This document shows, piece after piece, positions 1 through 9,025 of a DNA stretch of 34,741 bases. Position 1 is the stretch's first letter. Every line of letters starts with the position of its first letter. The notes beneath the pieces are model-generated. The model was given only the letters and a program-made list of their open reading frames with translations. It was not told where the DNA came from and searched no databases. The position numbers were made by a program, and so were the translations under genes. The stretch comes from Roseicyclus sp041163945. GTDB taxonomy: Bacteria > Pseudomonadota > Alphaproteobacteria > Rhodobacterales > Rhodobacteraceae. The DNA lies in assembly GCA_041163945.1 (NCBI GenBank), contig JBEAQJ010000098.1, forward strand, positions 1 through 34,741, given 5' to 3'.

Positions 1-950
1 TGGCTGCCCATGTGCACCGGCACGCGGTTGCCCTGGCCATCGTCGACCAGCGCGCCCATCGCTTCGGAATACTTGGTGCCGAAATAGAAAATCTGCCCCA
101 CCTCGATCCCGCGGGCAACGCGTTGGCGGTCGGCGGGAATTTTCGCGAACAGATCGGGGTCGTGGGTTTCGTCGGTCCGCGCGTAGCGCGATGTGAATTC
201 CTCCAGCACCGCCTGACATTGCGCGCGGTTGTCATAGTCGATTTCCCGGTCGCCAAAGCGCAGATCGGTGATCTCGCGGTCATAGAAGACCTCTGACTCG
301 CCGGTGTCGGCCAGCACCAGAAATTCATGCGTGTCATCGCCCCCAATGGGCCCTGAGGCCGCGCGCATCGGGATCGCCTGCAGGCCCATCCGCTCATAGG
401 TCCGCAGGTAGCTGACCAGATGGCGGTTGTAGGCATGCAGCGCGTCTTCCTTGGTCAGGTCGAAGTTGTAGCCATCCTTCATGTAGAATTCCCGGCCCCG
501 CATGACGCCAAAGCGCGGGCGGATTTCATCGCGGAATTTCCACTGGATCTGGTACATCGTCAGCGGCAGGTCCTTGTAGCTGGTCACATGCCCGCGGAAG
601 ATGTCGGTGATCAGTTCCTCGGCGGTGGGCGTGAACAGCATATCGCGGTCGTGGCGATCCTTGATGCGCAGCATCTCGGCGCCATAGGCGTCATAGCGCC
701 CGCTTTCACGCCACAGATCGGCCGATTGAATCGTGGGCATCAGCATCGGCAGATGGCCCGCGCGGATCTGTTCTTGATGAACGATCTCCTCGATCCGCTT
801 CAACACCTTGTAGCCCAGCGGCAGCCAAGAATAGATGCCGGCGCTGGCCTGTTTGATCAGGCCTGCGCGCAGCATCAGCCTGTGGCTGACGATCTGTGCC
901 TCGGCGGGGGTTTCCTTGAGTACGGGCAGGAAATAACGGCTAAGGCGCAT
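1..950 (-). CDS. proS: Prolyl-tRNA synthetase, type 2 short form (3' end outside window)
   Basis: Charges tRNA-Pro with proline in the cytoplasm. Translating from the ATG at 950 gives MRLSRYFLPVLKETPAEAQI and then the class II core. Motif 2-like residues are visible as QWKFRDEIRPRFGVMRGREF, followed by MKDGYNFD. The sequence runs into HEFLVLADTGESEVFYD, the much reduced insertion found in the compact alphaproteobacterial form (about 440 residues), which lacks the large editing domain. About 316 codons are present; the anticodon-binding C-terminus lies beyond position 1. It is downstream of the Ppx/GppA gene on the same strand with a 77 bp gap, and only a weak purine stretch serves as ribosome site. 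Identification is firm from motifs and N-terminus. Confidence 0.93.
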   Translation of the reverse strand, partial: MRLSRYFLPVLKETPAEAQIVSHRLMLRAGLIKQASAGIYSWLPLGYKVLKRIEEIVHQEQIRAGHLPMLMPTIQSADLWRESGRYDAYGAEMLRIKDRHDRDMLFTPTAEELITDIFRGHVTSYKDLPLTMYQIQWKFRDEIRPRFGVMRGREFYMKDGYNFDLTKEDALHAYNRHLVSYLRTYERMGLQAIPMRAASGPIGGDDTHEFLVLADTGESEVFYDREITDLRFGDREIDYDNRAQCQAVLEEFTSRYARTDETHDPDLFAKIPADRQRVARGIEVGQIFYFGTKYSEAMGALVDDGQGNRVPVHMGS

Positions 951-1027
951 GGCGGTGGTCTTTCTGACGGCTGCGTTTGCGCGAGCCATACGCCATTGGA
1001 AATCGCCTCACAAGGCGGGGCAACGGC

Positions 1028-2566
1028 TTATCCGGCGCTCGCGTCCTGAACGATGGGTTCGACCCCCATGGCGCTGGCCAAGGCGCGGAAACGGGCTTGG
1101 GCAACCTCGCCAAACAGATCGCGCCCGGCCTTTGTGTGCAACCGCAAGATCAGTTCGCGCCGCTTCGAGCGATAGCTCAAGGTGCCGTGCTCGGAGGGGT
1201 TGGCCACCGCGAACATGGCCCCGAACCGCATCGCCCGGCCCAGGATCTCGGCTTCGCGCACCTGGTCTTCGGGCAACAGCGACAGCAAGGCCGTGTCAAA
1301 CCCCGTGCCCGCCCGGCTGGATCGGTAGCGATGCAAGAGCGCCAGCCCCAGATAAACGCGTTCCCCATGTGTCATGCCGCCCAGATTGGCGCGCGTGGCG
1401 TTGTCAAAACACACCTCGGCCCGGTAATCGGGATGGGCGCGCCAACTGACATCATGCAACAGGCAGGCGGCGCGGATCAGGCGCTTCTTGTCGTGGCGCG
1501 CACGGGGAAACAGCGGTTCGACAAAGCGGTAAAGCTGGCGCCCAAACCCCGGCATCCGCGCCGATTGCGCCTCGGAATGGCGGGCCGCTTCGATCAGCGG
1601 ATCGCGTTCTTTCAGCGCCTCCGACATCTGTTCATACAACAACCCCTCACGGATGCCGTAGGATGACACCGCGATCTCGTGCGGGCGCAGCTTGCGCACC
1701 AAGGCGCGCAGCACATCGGCGGCAACCGGCACCAGGCGCATCCGTTCCGGGCTGGTGCCGGTGCGCGTGCGCAGCTCTTCGATGTCGGTCTTGGCGATGT
1801 ATTTCAGCGTGTCCAGGATGCCCTTGGGCGTCATGCGGTATTCGTGCAGCACCTTCAGCGGGTAGCCCCGCCGTTCCATGTCGATGCGCGCGATCGCCCG
1901 CCACGACCCCCCCACCAGAAACAGCCGCCCGGGCGCTTGTGGAAAATCCTGCACCAGGGTCGCGACCTCGGCCTTGATGTGGTTGCGCAGAATTTTCTTG
2001 CTGCCGGACATGCCCATCAGCTTCAGCGGACCCAAATCCGATGTGGCGCGTCGGCCGACCTTGCCGCTGCCTTTCAGCTCGGCCAGTTCCATCGATGATC
2101 CGCCGATGTCACAAATCAGCCCGGCCGCCCCCGGCCAGCCCAAAAGCACCCCTTGGGCCGACAGGCGGGCCTCTTCGGCGCCGTCGATCACGCGAATCGA
2201 AAGCCCCGTTTCCGCGCGCACCTGTTCGCGGAATTCCGCCCCGTCTTGTGCGTCGCGCACCGCGGCGGTGGCCACGGCCAGCATCGGCGACACCTCGGCC
2301 GCTTCGGCCAGTCGCGCGAAACGGCGCAGGGCGGCCAAGGCGCGTATCTTGCCTTGCGGGTTCAGCCGGCCGGTTTCGGCAAAGCCCGCACCCAAGCCGC
2401 ACAGGATTTTTTCGTTGAAGAAATAGGCAGGGCTGCGGGCGGCCCCGTCGAAAATCACCATGCGGACCGAATTCGACCCGATGTCGATCACGCCCACCCG
2501 GCTTAGCGATTGCGCCTCGGGGCCGTCGAAGAGCGGCACGCCGAAAGGCCCCCATTCGGGGTGCAT
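1028..2566 (-). CDS. ppx: Ppx/GppA family phosphatase (exopolyphosphatase)
   Basis: Expected to hydrolyse terminal phosphates from polyphosphate (Ppx) or pppGpp (GppA); the sequence cannot separate the two. The ASKHA-fold phosphate loops are visible: GVIDIGSNSVRMVIFDG near residues 25-41 and LICDIGGSSMELAEL further on. The C-terminal half holds an HD-like helical region with LLHDVSWRAHPDYRAE. The start at 2566 was chosen because GGAAGAGG lies 5 nt upstream. ATGs at 2587 and 2602 are in frame but have poorer ribosome sites; 2602 would give 524 rather than 512 residues. It follows ppk on the same strand with a gap under 100 bp, the usual ppk-ppx pair, so polyphosphate turnover is the likely role. 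Confidence 0.88.
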   Translation of the reverse strand: MHPEWGPFGVPLFDGPEAQSLSRVGVIDIGSNSVRMVIFDGAARSPAYFFNEKILCGLGAGFAETGRLNPQGKIRALAALRRFARLAEAAEVSPMLAVATAAVRDAQDGAEFREQVRAETGLSIRVIDGAEEARLSAQGVLLGWPGAAGLICDIGGSSMELAELKGSGKVGRRATSDLGPLKLMGMSGSKKILRNHIKAEVATLVQDFPQAPGRLFLVGGSWRAIARIDMERRGYPLKVLHEYRMTPKGILDTLKYIAKTDIEELRTRTGTSPERMRLVPVAADVLRALVRKLRPHEIAVSSYGIREGLLYEQMSEALKERDPLIEAARHSEAQSARMPGFGRQLYRFVEPLFPRARHDKKRLIRAACLLHDVSWRAHPDYRAEVCFDNATRANLGGMTHGERVYLGLALLHRYRSSRAGTGFDTALLSLLPEDQVREAEILGRAMRFGAMFAVANPSEHGTLSYRSKRRELILRLHTKAGRDLFGEVAQARFRALASAMGVEPIVQDASAG

Positions 2567-2658
2567 CTCGGCCTCTTCCGCGCGCATTTGCCGTCCGCTC
2601 ATGGGCGTGAGTGTTGCAACGGACAGGCCCCTGTCGTCAATCGCGCGGCGTCGGCAGA

Positions 2659-4833
2659 TCAGTCGTGACTGTGCGTCAATTCCGGCACATCCTTGGCGCC
2701 CGCGGATCCACGCCCTGACAGCGACGGGTTTTCCATGAAGAACCGATGGCACGAAAACGGGGTTTCGATCCCGGTCAGATCGGGGCGCAGATAGCTGCCA
2801 TCGGGTTGCAACACCCAAGATTGCGCCACATCGGCCAGGTTTGCGGCCATGATCTGGCTGACGATCTGGGCCTTGACGGTCGGATTGCGACATTCGACCA
2901 GCGTTTCCACCCGGCGGCTCAGGTTGCGGCCCATCCAATCGGCCGACGAGATATAGACCCGGGCCTTTTTCGACGGCAGCCCGTGGCCATCGCCGAAACA
3001 CAGGATGCGGGAATGTTCCAGGAACCGCCCGATGACCGATTTGACGCGGATCTTCTCGCTCAGCCCGGTGACCCCGGGGCGCAGCCCGCAAATGCCCCGG
3101 ATCACCAGATCGATCCGGACGCCTGCGCGCGATGCCTCGTACAGCGCATCGATCACATCGGGTTCAATCAGGCTGTTGAGCTTGACCCAGATCATCGCAG
3201 GCCGGCCGGCCTTGGCGTGGTCCATCTCGATGCGGATGTTGTCGAGGATGGTGGATTTCAGGCTGAGCGGCGCGATGGACAGGTTTTCCAGCCCCTCGGG
3301 TTCGGCATAGCCGCCGACATAGTTGAACACCTTGGTCGCATCGCGCCCCAGCGCATCATCACAGGTAAACAGCGACAGGTCGGTGTAGATGCGCGCGGTG
3401 ATGGGGTGATAATTGCCGGTTCCGAAATGCGTATAGGTGACCAGCCGGTCACCTTCGCGGCGCACCACGGTGCTGATCTTGGCGTGCGTCTTGTAGTTGA
3501 TGAAGCCATAGATCACATGCGCGCCCGCGCGCTCCAGCTTGCGCGACTGGCGAATGTTGGCCGCTTCGTCAAAGCGCGCTTTCAGCTCGACCAGAGCGGT
3601 CACCGATTTGCCGTTCTCGGCGGCTTCGCACAGCGCATCGACGATGGGCGATTCGTTGGAGGTGCGATAAAGCGTCTGCTTGATCGCCACCACGTTGGGA
3701 TCGCGCGCGGCCTGTTGCAGGAAGCGGATCACCATGTCGAAGGTTTCGTACGGGTGATGCAGCAGCATGTCCTTTTGCCGGATGGCCGCGAACATGTCGC
3801 CGTCGTGATCTTGAACGCGTTCGGGCACGCGGGGGGAAAAGCCCGGCCACAGCAGGTCGGGGCGTTCGTCGATCACCAGCTCTTTCAGCCGCACCAGGCC
3901 GATCATGCCGCGCACCTCGACGACTTCCTCGGGGTTGACATGCAGCTGGTCGATGATTTCGGTCTTCAGATCCTCGGGGGCGTTGGCGCTGATCTGCAGG
4001 CGGACCACCTCGCCGCGGCGGCGACGCTTGAGCGCAGTTTCAAACTCGCGCACCAGGTCTTCGGCTTCTTCTTCAACCTCCAGATCGCTGTCGCGCAAGA
4101 TCCGGAACAGGCATGATCCCGTCAGGCTGTAGCCGGGAAACAACGCCCCGATCTGCAAGCGCAACAGCTCTTCCAGCGGCAAAAAGCGGGCCTTGCCATC
4201 CGTGGCAGGCAGGCGGATGAAGCGGTCGATCTGTCCGGGGATCGGAAGCAGGGCCTGAAGCCTGCGCCCATCGCGGTCGCGCGTCATCTGCAAGGCCAGC
4301 GCGATGCCTTCGTTGGGGATGAAGGGAAAGGGATGGGCGGGGTCGATCGCCAAGGGCGACAGCACGGGAAAGACCCGGTCCATGAACACCCGGTCCAGCG
4401 CCACCTTGTCTGCCGCGCTCAGCTTTGCGGCGGTGACCACGCTGAGCCCTTGGGCCTCCATCTCGGATTTGAGCGTGTTCCACGCCGCCTGCTGGTGCTG
4501 CATCAGGCGACGCGCGTCGGCATTGATCAGCTTGAGCTGCACCGCCGGCGTGCGGCCATCGGCGGCGGGGGTCAAGTTGCCTTCCTGGGCCAATCCGCGC
4601 AAACCGGCCACGCGCACGGTGTAGAATTCATCCAGATTGCCCGCCGAGATCGATACGAAACGAACCCGTTCCAACAGGGGAACGCGCGGGTTCATCGCCT
4701 CTTCCAGAACGCGCCAGTTGAACGCAAGCCAAGACAGTTCGCGGTTGAAAAATCGTTGCGGCCCGGTGATCTGCGCCTCGGGCAGGGGCACCGGGTCAGG
4801 CAAGGGCGCGGTAAGAAAATCGGCAAAGCTCAT
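2659..4833 (-). CDS. ppk1: Polyphosphate kinase 1
   Basis: Reversibly polymerises the gamma-phosphate of ATP into polyphosphate, usually membrane-associated. The 724-residue length is normal for PPK1. The N-terminal domain begins with FFNRELSWLAFNWRVLEEA and the head region follows. The two phospholipase-D-like catalytic domains contain NYKTHAKISTVVRREG, where His450 is the expected phospho-acceptor, then THFGTGNYHPITARIYTDLS. The start is fixed by family alignment of the N-terminus (PLPDPVPLP before FFNRELSW). No Shine-Dalgarno sequence precedes the ATG, and a Pho box lies only 24 nt upstream. This fits phosphate-starvation control and a very short leader. The downstream ppx gene follows within 100 bp and is probably co-transcribed. 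Confidence 0.96.
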   Translation of the reverse strand: MSFADFLTAPLPDPVPLPEAQITGPQRFFNRELSWLAFNWRVLEEAMNPRVPLLERVRFVSISAGNLDEFYTVRVAGLRGLAQEGNLTPAADGRTPAVQLKLINADARRLMQHQQAAWNTLKSEMEAQGLSVVTAAKLSAADKVALDRVFMDRVFPVLSPLAIDPAHPFPFIPNEGIALALQMTRDRDGRRLQALLPIPGQIDRFIRLPATDGKARFLPLEELLRLQIGALFPGYSLTGSCLFRILRDSDLEVEEEAEDLVREFETALKRRRRGEVVRLQISANAPEDLKTEIIDQLHVNPEEVVEVRGMIGLVRLKELVIDERPDLLWPGFSPRVPERVQDHDGDMFAAIRQKDMLLHHPYETFDMVIRFLQQAARDPNVVAIKQTLYRTSNESPIVDALCEAAENGKSVTALVELKARFDEAANIRQSRKLERAGAHVIYGFINYKTHAKISTVVRREGDRLVTYTHFGTGNYHPITARIYTDLSLFTCDDALGRDATKVFNYVGGYAEPEGLENLSIAPLSLKSTILDNIRIEMDHAKAGRPAMIWVKLNSLIEPDVIDALYEASRAGVRIDLVIRGICGLRPGVTGLSEKIRVKSVIGRFLEHSRILCFGDGHGLPSKKARVYISSADWMGRNLSRRVETLVECRNPTVKAQIVSQIMAANLADVAQSWVLQPDGSYLRPDLTGIETPFSCHRFFMENPSLSGRGSAGAKDVPELTHSHD

Positions 4834-4856
4834 GGGCTGGGGCCTAATTCGAGATC

Positions 4857-4874
4857 ATGACATTTGCATGACAC
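4857..4874 (-). promoter_or_regulatory. Pho box (PhoB site) upstream of ppk
   Basis: On the minus strand the sequence reads GTGTCAT GCAA ATGTCAT: two 7-mers matching the PhoB half-site CTGTCAT at 6 of 7 positions each, separated by exactly 4 nt (11 bp period). An AT-rich GAATTA stretch lies 6 nt downstream at about 4845-4850 and could be the -10 element. The ppk ATG follows at 4833. Pho-box placement over the -35 region of ppk is well known in proteobacteria. The match is visual only. Confidence 0.72.
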
Positions 4875-4919
4875 TGCGCCCCATTCTGCCCGCACCGCCC
4901 AGCGTCGTCGAGGGGCAAC

Positions 4920-5606
4920 TCAAGCCCCCAGATCGCCCAGCGCCGCCTTGGCATGGCGGATGCCGGGCCGTGTCTTGGCGGCAAGCGCTTCGGCATCCAG
5001 CGCCACGATGATCTGATGGGCGGCGGCCAGCGACCGCTCGATGCGCGGCAAGATGTAGGACAAAAGCGCCGGTGTCAGGGTCATCTGCCGGTCGGCGGCC
5101 AGCTTGACCAGAACCGCCGCCATCAAGCGATCATCAGGGGCGGCCAAGTGCAACTGCGCGGTCTGCTGCATGCGGCTGTCCAGATCGGGCAAGCGCAAGC
5201 CCCAGCGTGCCGGCAATCTGCGCGCGGTCAACAACAACCGTGCCCCGTGATCGGCTGCGGCGTTGTGCAGATGAAACAACGCCTCTTCGGCGGCCCGATC
5301 GCCCGCGATCTGGTCCACATCCTCGACGATCAGCGCGCGGGTGTCGGCCAGACCGGCCAGATCGGCTGGATCGATGCTGGCCAGATCGGCAGCCCTTTGT
5401 CGTGACGCGCCGCTTTGCGCGGCGAAGACATGGGCCAGATGCGTCTTGCCCGATCCGGCAGGCCCGATCAGCAGCATCTTGCCCAAGGGCCAGTCCGGCC
5501 AGCCGTCGATCCCGGCCACGGCCGCGGCGTTGGTGTCGGACACGAAGAAATCGTGGCGCCCCATCGCCGCGCGGAAGGGCAGATCAAGCACAAGCTGACG
5601 GGCCAT
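4920..5606 (-). CDS. hdaA: HdaA/Hda-like DnaA-related AAA+ protein
   Basis: DnaA-family protein without an origin-binding domain, expected to promote hydrolysis of DnaA-ATP on the sliding clamp and so limit re-initiation. The N-terminus has QLVLDL at about residues 4-9, resembling a beta-clamp-binding hexapeptide. Walker A is GPAGSGKTHL near residue 50, and Walker B is ALIVEDVD. A sensor segment LLLTARRLPARWGLRLPDL follows, with an arginine-rich C-terminal lid. At 228 residues it is the usual Hda size. The ATG at 5606 shares one base with the TGA of the upstream membrane-protein gene (TGATG), so it is probably translationally coupled. A GTG at 5609 is an alternative start. DnaA-like ATPases of unknown role are the alternative identity, but the clamp motif favours Hda. 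Confidence 0.85.
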   Translation of the reverse strand: MARQLVLDLPFRAAMGRHDFFVSDTNAAAVAGIDGWPDWPLGKMLLIGPAGSGKTHLAHVFAAQSGASRQRAADLASIDPADLAGLADTRALIVEDVDQIAGDRAAEEALFHLHNAAADHGARLLLTARRLPARWGLRLPDLDSRMQQTAQLHLAAPDDRLMAAVLVKLAADRQMTLTPALLSYILPRIERSLAAAHQIIVALDAEALAAKTRPGIRHAKAALGDLGA

Positions 5607-6691
5607 CACACCGGCCTGTCATCATGCCGGCTGTCGGGCCTGGATTGTCCGCGGTACAAAAGCCCGGCGCGGTATTGTTCCATTGCAAAACGCACCAGCA
5701 CGCCAATGGCCGCGGCAAAGGGCACGGCCACCAGCATGCCGACAAAGCCGAACAAGCTGCCAAAAGCGGACAACGCAAAGATCAGCCAAACCGGATGCAG
5801 GCCCACCGACTTGCCCACCAGCTTGGGCGTCAAGATGTTGCCTTCGACCAGCTGGCCCAGCTGGAAAATTGCTGCCACCGCCAAGATCACCCACCAGTCC
5901 CCCCAGAACTGGAACAAGGCCAGCCCGACCGACAACAACCCGCCCACCAACGCGCCGACATAGGGAATAAAGGTCAAAAGCCCGGCGATCAGCCCGACCA
6001 CAAGGCCGAATTGCAGCCCCAGCAGCATCAGCGACACGGCGTAAAACCCGCCCAAGATCAGGCAGACCGTGCCCTGGCCACGCACGAAGCTGGCCAGGGT
6101 GCGGTCGATCTGGCCGGCCAGGCGCCGGATGATCGGGGCATGGTCGCGCGGCAAATGATCGTCGATCAACGCGATCATCCGGTCCCAATCCAACAGCAAG
6201 TAAAAGGCCACGACTGGCACCACGACGATGAACACCAAAAGGTTGACCACCTCGGCCGCCGAGGTGAGCAGCTGCTGCAGCAGCTCGCCCCCCCGGGACT
6301 GGATCGTTTCGCCGATGGCCATCAACGACTGCCGCAGCGGCGATCCGTCCTCCATGATCTGGGGAAAGCGGCCGTCCAGCCAGCCCCGCAGCCGGGTGAA
6401 CAGATCGGGCGCCGACTGGATCAGCTCTTGGGCCTGTTGCAGCACAAGCGGGATCACCACCAGAAGCGCCAAGATCACCACGGTGCTCAGCAAGATGAAG
6501 ATCACCACGGTTGCCAGCACCCGCGTCAGCCCCCAGCGTTCCAGCCGATCGGCCACGGGATCCAGGAAATAGGCGATGGCACCGCCCACGATGAAGGGCA
6601 AGATCACTTGGCCCATGGCCCAAAGCAGCATCATGAGCACCGCGAATGCGATGCTCCAATAGAGCACTTGCTGGCGAACGGGCAGGGCCAT
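5606..6691 (-). CDS. AI-2E/PerM family multi-pass membrane protein
   Basis: Family of inner-membrane proteins often annotated as AI-2 exporters or permeases; substrates are generally unproven. The 361-residue protein has about eight hydrophobic segments: an N-terminal pair (YWSIAFAVLMMLLWAMGQ, then LPFIVGGAIAYFLDPVADRL), a soluble middle region, and a C-terminal cluster. The family signature region LTFIPYVGALVGGLLSVGLA is present, followed by LVEGNILTPKLVGKSVGLHP. The start at 6691 was chosen because AAGGAGG lies 4 nt upstream; the longer in-frame reading adds a proline-rich leader without a ribosome site. Its stop overlaps the hdaA start, a pairing common in Rhodobacterales. Role in cell physiology is unknown. 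Confidence 0.88.
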   Translation of the reverse strand: MALPVRQQVLYWSIAFAVLMMLLWAMGQVILPFIVGGAIAYFLDPVADRLERWGLTRVLATVVIFILLSTVVILALLVVIPLVLQQAQELIQSAPDLFTRLRGWLDGRFPQIMEDGSPLRQSLMAIGETIQSRGGELLQQLLTSAAEVVNLLVFIVVVPVVAFYLLLDWDRMIALIDDHLPRDHAPIIRRLAGQIDRTLASFVRGQGTVCLILGGFYAVSLMLLGLQFGLVVGLIAGLLTFIPYVGALVGGLLSVGLALFQFWGDWWVILAVAAIFQLGQLVEGNILTPKLVGKSVGLHPVWLIFALSAFGSLFGFVGMLVAVPFAAAIGVLVRFAMEQYRAGLLYRGQSRPDSRHDDRPV

Positions 6692-6774
6692 CACCCCTCC
6701 TTGCGGCACTGGGTCCTTGATGGGGCAGAGCACGCCGCAGGGCAAGGGGCAAGCCCCGCATGCGGCAGAGCCAG

Positions 6775-6802
6775 GGGGCGCAAAACCCCGGTTTTTCGCC
6801 CC
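6775..6802 (-). terminator. GC-rich hairpin just downstream of scpA
   Basis: Read on the minus strand, GGGGCG A AAAAC then loop CGGG then GTTTT G CGCCCC forms an 11 bp stem with one mismatch. It lies 5 nt past the scpA stop. There is no U-tract after it, so it may act as a weak or Rho-assisted terminator or a 3'-end stabiliser. Confidence 0.45.
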
Positions 6803-6806
6803 GCCG

Positions 6807-8936
6807 CTAGCGGCGGGCGGCCCGGATCAGCGCAAGGATATCCTTGGCGGCTTCGGGAATGTTGGTGCCAGGGCCAAAGATCGCCTTGACGCCCGCCGCC
6901 GTGAGGAAATCGTAATCCTGTGGTGGGATCACGCCGCCGCAGATCACGATGATCTCGCCGGCACCTGCCGCGTCCAGCGCCGCGATCAGCTTGGGGGCAA
7001 GCGTCTTGTGGCCGGCTGCCTGGCTCGAGATGCCCACCACGTGCACATCATTGTCGATGGCATCTTGTGCGGCTTCCTCGGGGGTTTGGAACAGCGGGCC
7101 CACATCCACATCGAAACCGATATCGGCAAAGGCCGTGGCGATGACCTTGGCGCCACGGTCATGGCCATCTTGTCCCATCTTGACCACCAGCATCCGCGGG
7201 CGGCGGCCCTCTTCCTCGGCGAAGGCCTCCACATCGGCCTGAATGGCGGCAAAGCCTGCGTCCCCGTCATAGGCCGCGCCATAGACGCCCGCCAGCGTCT
7301 TGACCTCGGCCCGGTGGCGGCCGAACACCTTTTCCATCGCCATGCTGATTTCCCCCACGCTTGCCCGCGCCCGCGCCGCTTCGATCGCGGCTTCCAGCAG
7401 GTTTCCGCCCTGCGCGGCGCGCCGTTCCAGTTCCGCAAGTGCCGCCGTGCAAGCCCCCGGGTCGCGCGTCGCGCGGATGCGCGCAAGCCGCGCCACCTGT
7501 GCTTCGCGCACCGCGTCATTGTCGATTTCCAGAATGTCGATCAGGTCCTCGGTTGGCTTGCGGTACTTGTTGACGCCGACGATCACGTCTTCGCCCCGGT
7601 CGATCATGGCCTGCCGGCGCGCGGCCGATTCCTCGATCCGCAGCTTGGGCATCCCCGAGGCGACCGCCTTGGTCATGCCGCCCATGTCCTCGACCTCTTG
7701 CATCAGGGCCCAGGCTTGATCGATCAGCGCCGCCGTCAGGCTTTCGACGTAATACGATCCGGCCAGCGGGTCGACGACCTTGGTCACGCCGGTTTCTTCT
7801 TGCAAGATCAGCTGCGTGTTGCGCGCGATGCGGGCCGAGAATTCGGTGGGCAGCGCGATGGCTTCATCCAGCGCATTGGTGTGCAGCGATTGCGTGCCGC
7901 CCAGAACGGCGCTCATCGCTTCATACGCGGTGCGGATGACGTTGTTGTAGGGGTCTTGTTCTTGCAGCGACACACCCGATGTCTGGCAATGCGTGCGCAG
8001 CATCTTCGAGCGCTCATCGCGCGCGCCGAATTCCGTCATCACCCGGTGCCACAGCGTGCGCGCGGCGCGCAGCTTGGCAATTTCCATGAAGAAATTCATG
8101 CCGATGGCGAAAAAGAACGATAGCCGGCCGGCGAATTTGTCGATGTCGAGGCCCGTGGCCATGGCCGCGCGCACGTATTCGCGCCCATCGGCCAGCGTAT
8201 AGGCCAGTTCCTGCACAAGGTTCGCGCCCGCTTCCTGCATGTGGTAGCCGGAGATCGAGATCGAATTGAATTTCGGCATGTGCTCGGCGGTGTAGCCGAT
8301 GATGTCGGCGATGATCCGCATCGAGGGTTCGGGTGGGTAGATGTAGGTGTTGCGAACCATGAACTCCTTCAAGATGTCGTTCTGGATGGTTCCCGACAGC
8401 TTGGCGCGGTCATGGCCCTGTTCTTCGCCGGCCACGATGAAGCTGGCCAGGATCGGGATCACGGCACCGTTCATCGTCATCGAGACGCTGACCTGATCAA
8501 GCGGGATGCCGTCGAACAGGATTTTCATGTCTTCGACGCTGTCGATGGCCACGCCGGCCTTGCCCACATCGCCGATCACGCGGGGATGATCGCTGTCATA
8601 GCCGCGGTGGGTCGCCAGATCAAAGGCCACCGACACGCCCTGTTGGCCGGCCGCCAGCGCCTTGCGGTAAAAGGCATTGCTTTGCTCGGCGGTCGAAAAG
8701 CCCGCATATTGCCGGATCGTCCAGGGCCGGCCCGCATACATCGTGGCCTTTACCCCGCGGGTGAAGGGGGCAAATCCCGGCAGGCTGTCCAGATGGGTCA
8801 AACCTTGGGTGTCGGCCGCGGTATAGAGCGGTTTGACCGCGATGCCTTCCAGCGTATCCCAGGTCAGGCTGTCGGGGCTTTTGCCGCCCAGTTCCTTTTC
8901 GGCCAGCTTGCGCCATGCATCCATCGTCTTGGTCAT
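6807..8936 (-). CDS. scpA: Methylmalonyl-CoA mutase, single-subunit B12-dependent form
   Basis: Isomerises (R)-methylmalonyl-CoA to succinyl-CoA, the last step of propionyl-CoA assimilation. The substrate barrel begins after residue 50 with PGFAPFTRGVKATMYAGRPW and RQYAGFSTAEQSN. The C-terminal cobalamin domain has the base-off motif MGQDGHDRGAKVIATAFAD and later ICGGVIPPQDYDF. At 709 residues it is the full-length catalytic chain, as in the homodimeric alphaproteobacterial enzymes. The start at 8936 has AAAAGGA 7 nt upstream; the longer reading is a basic extension with no ribosome site. The pcc genes lie upstream on the same strand, separated by an opposing DUF4174 gene, so scpA needs its own promoter. 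No MeaB chaperone or epimerase is visible nearby. Confidence 0.97.
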   Translation of the reverse strand: MTKTMDAWRKLAEKELGGKSPDSLTWDTLEGIAVKPLYTAADTQGLTHLDSLPGFAPFTRGVKATMYAGRPWTIRQYAGFSTAEQSNAFYRKALAAGQQGVSVAFDLATHRGYDSDHPRVIGDVGKAGVAIDSVEDMKILFDGIPLDQVSVSMTMNGAVIPILASFIVAGEEQGHDRAKLSGTIQNDILKEFMVRNTYIYPPEPSMRIIADIIGYTAEHMPKFNSISISGYHMQEAGANLVQELAYTLADGREYVRAAMATGLDIDKFAGRLSFFFAIGMNFFMEIAKLRAARTLWHRVMTEFGARDERSKMLRTHCQTSGVSLQEQDPYNNVIRTAYEAMSAVLGGTQSLHTNALDEAIALPTEFSARIARNTQLILQEETGVTKVVDPLAGSYYVESLTAALIDQAWALMQEVEDMGGMTKAVASGMPKLRIEESAARRQAMIDRGEDVIVGVNKYRKPTEDLIDILEIDNDAVREAQVARLARIRATRDPGACTAALAELERRAAQGGNLLEAAIEAARARASVGEISMAMEKVFGRHRAEVKTLAGVYGAAYDGDAGFAAIQADVEAFAEEEGRRPRMLVVKMGQDGHDRGAKVIATAFADIGFDVDVGPLFQTPEEAAQDAIDNDVHVVGISSQAAGHKTLAPKLIAALDAAGAGEIIVICGGVIPPQDYDFLTAAGVKAIFGPGTNIPEAAKDILALIRAARR

Positions 8937-8968
8937 TGGCTTGTCCTTTTCAGTCTGCGCGCGGGGCG

Positions 8969-9005
8969 CCGAAATCTTTCGCTTTCGGCCCATGGCTGCC
9001 TATAT
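8969..9005. promoter_or_regulatory. Divergent promoter region with inverted repeat (scpA / DUF4174)
   Basis: Only 89 bp separate the divergent scpA and DUF4174 starts. CCGAAA (8969-8974) and TTTCGG (8983-8988) form a 6 bp inverted repeat. On the plus strand, TTTCGC (8977-8982), a 17 bp gap and CTATAT (9000-9005) resemble an alphaproteobacterial promoter for the DUF4174 gene. No TTTGCAAA box is present, so direct PccR control of scpA is not suggested. Weak evidence. Confidence 0.3.
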
Positions 9006-9025
9006 GTGCCCCATACGGAGGACCG

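Noticed and set aside
2746..4116. Plus-strand 456-codon open frame antisense to ppk
   Set aside because: The minus strand encodes a clear full-length PPK1; the plus frame is its shadow.
5207..6889. Long plus-strand open frame of 560 codons rich in Gln, His, Arg and Pro
   Set aside because: It lies antisense to hdaA and the PerM-type gene. Its composition is that of a high-GC antisense frame, with no domain or ribosome site.
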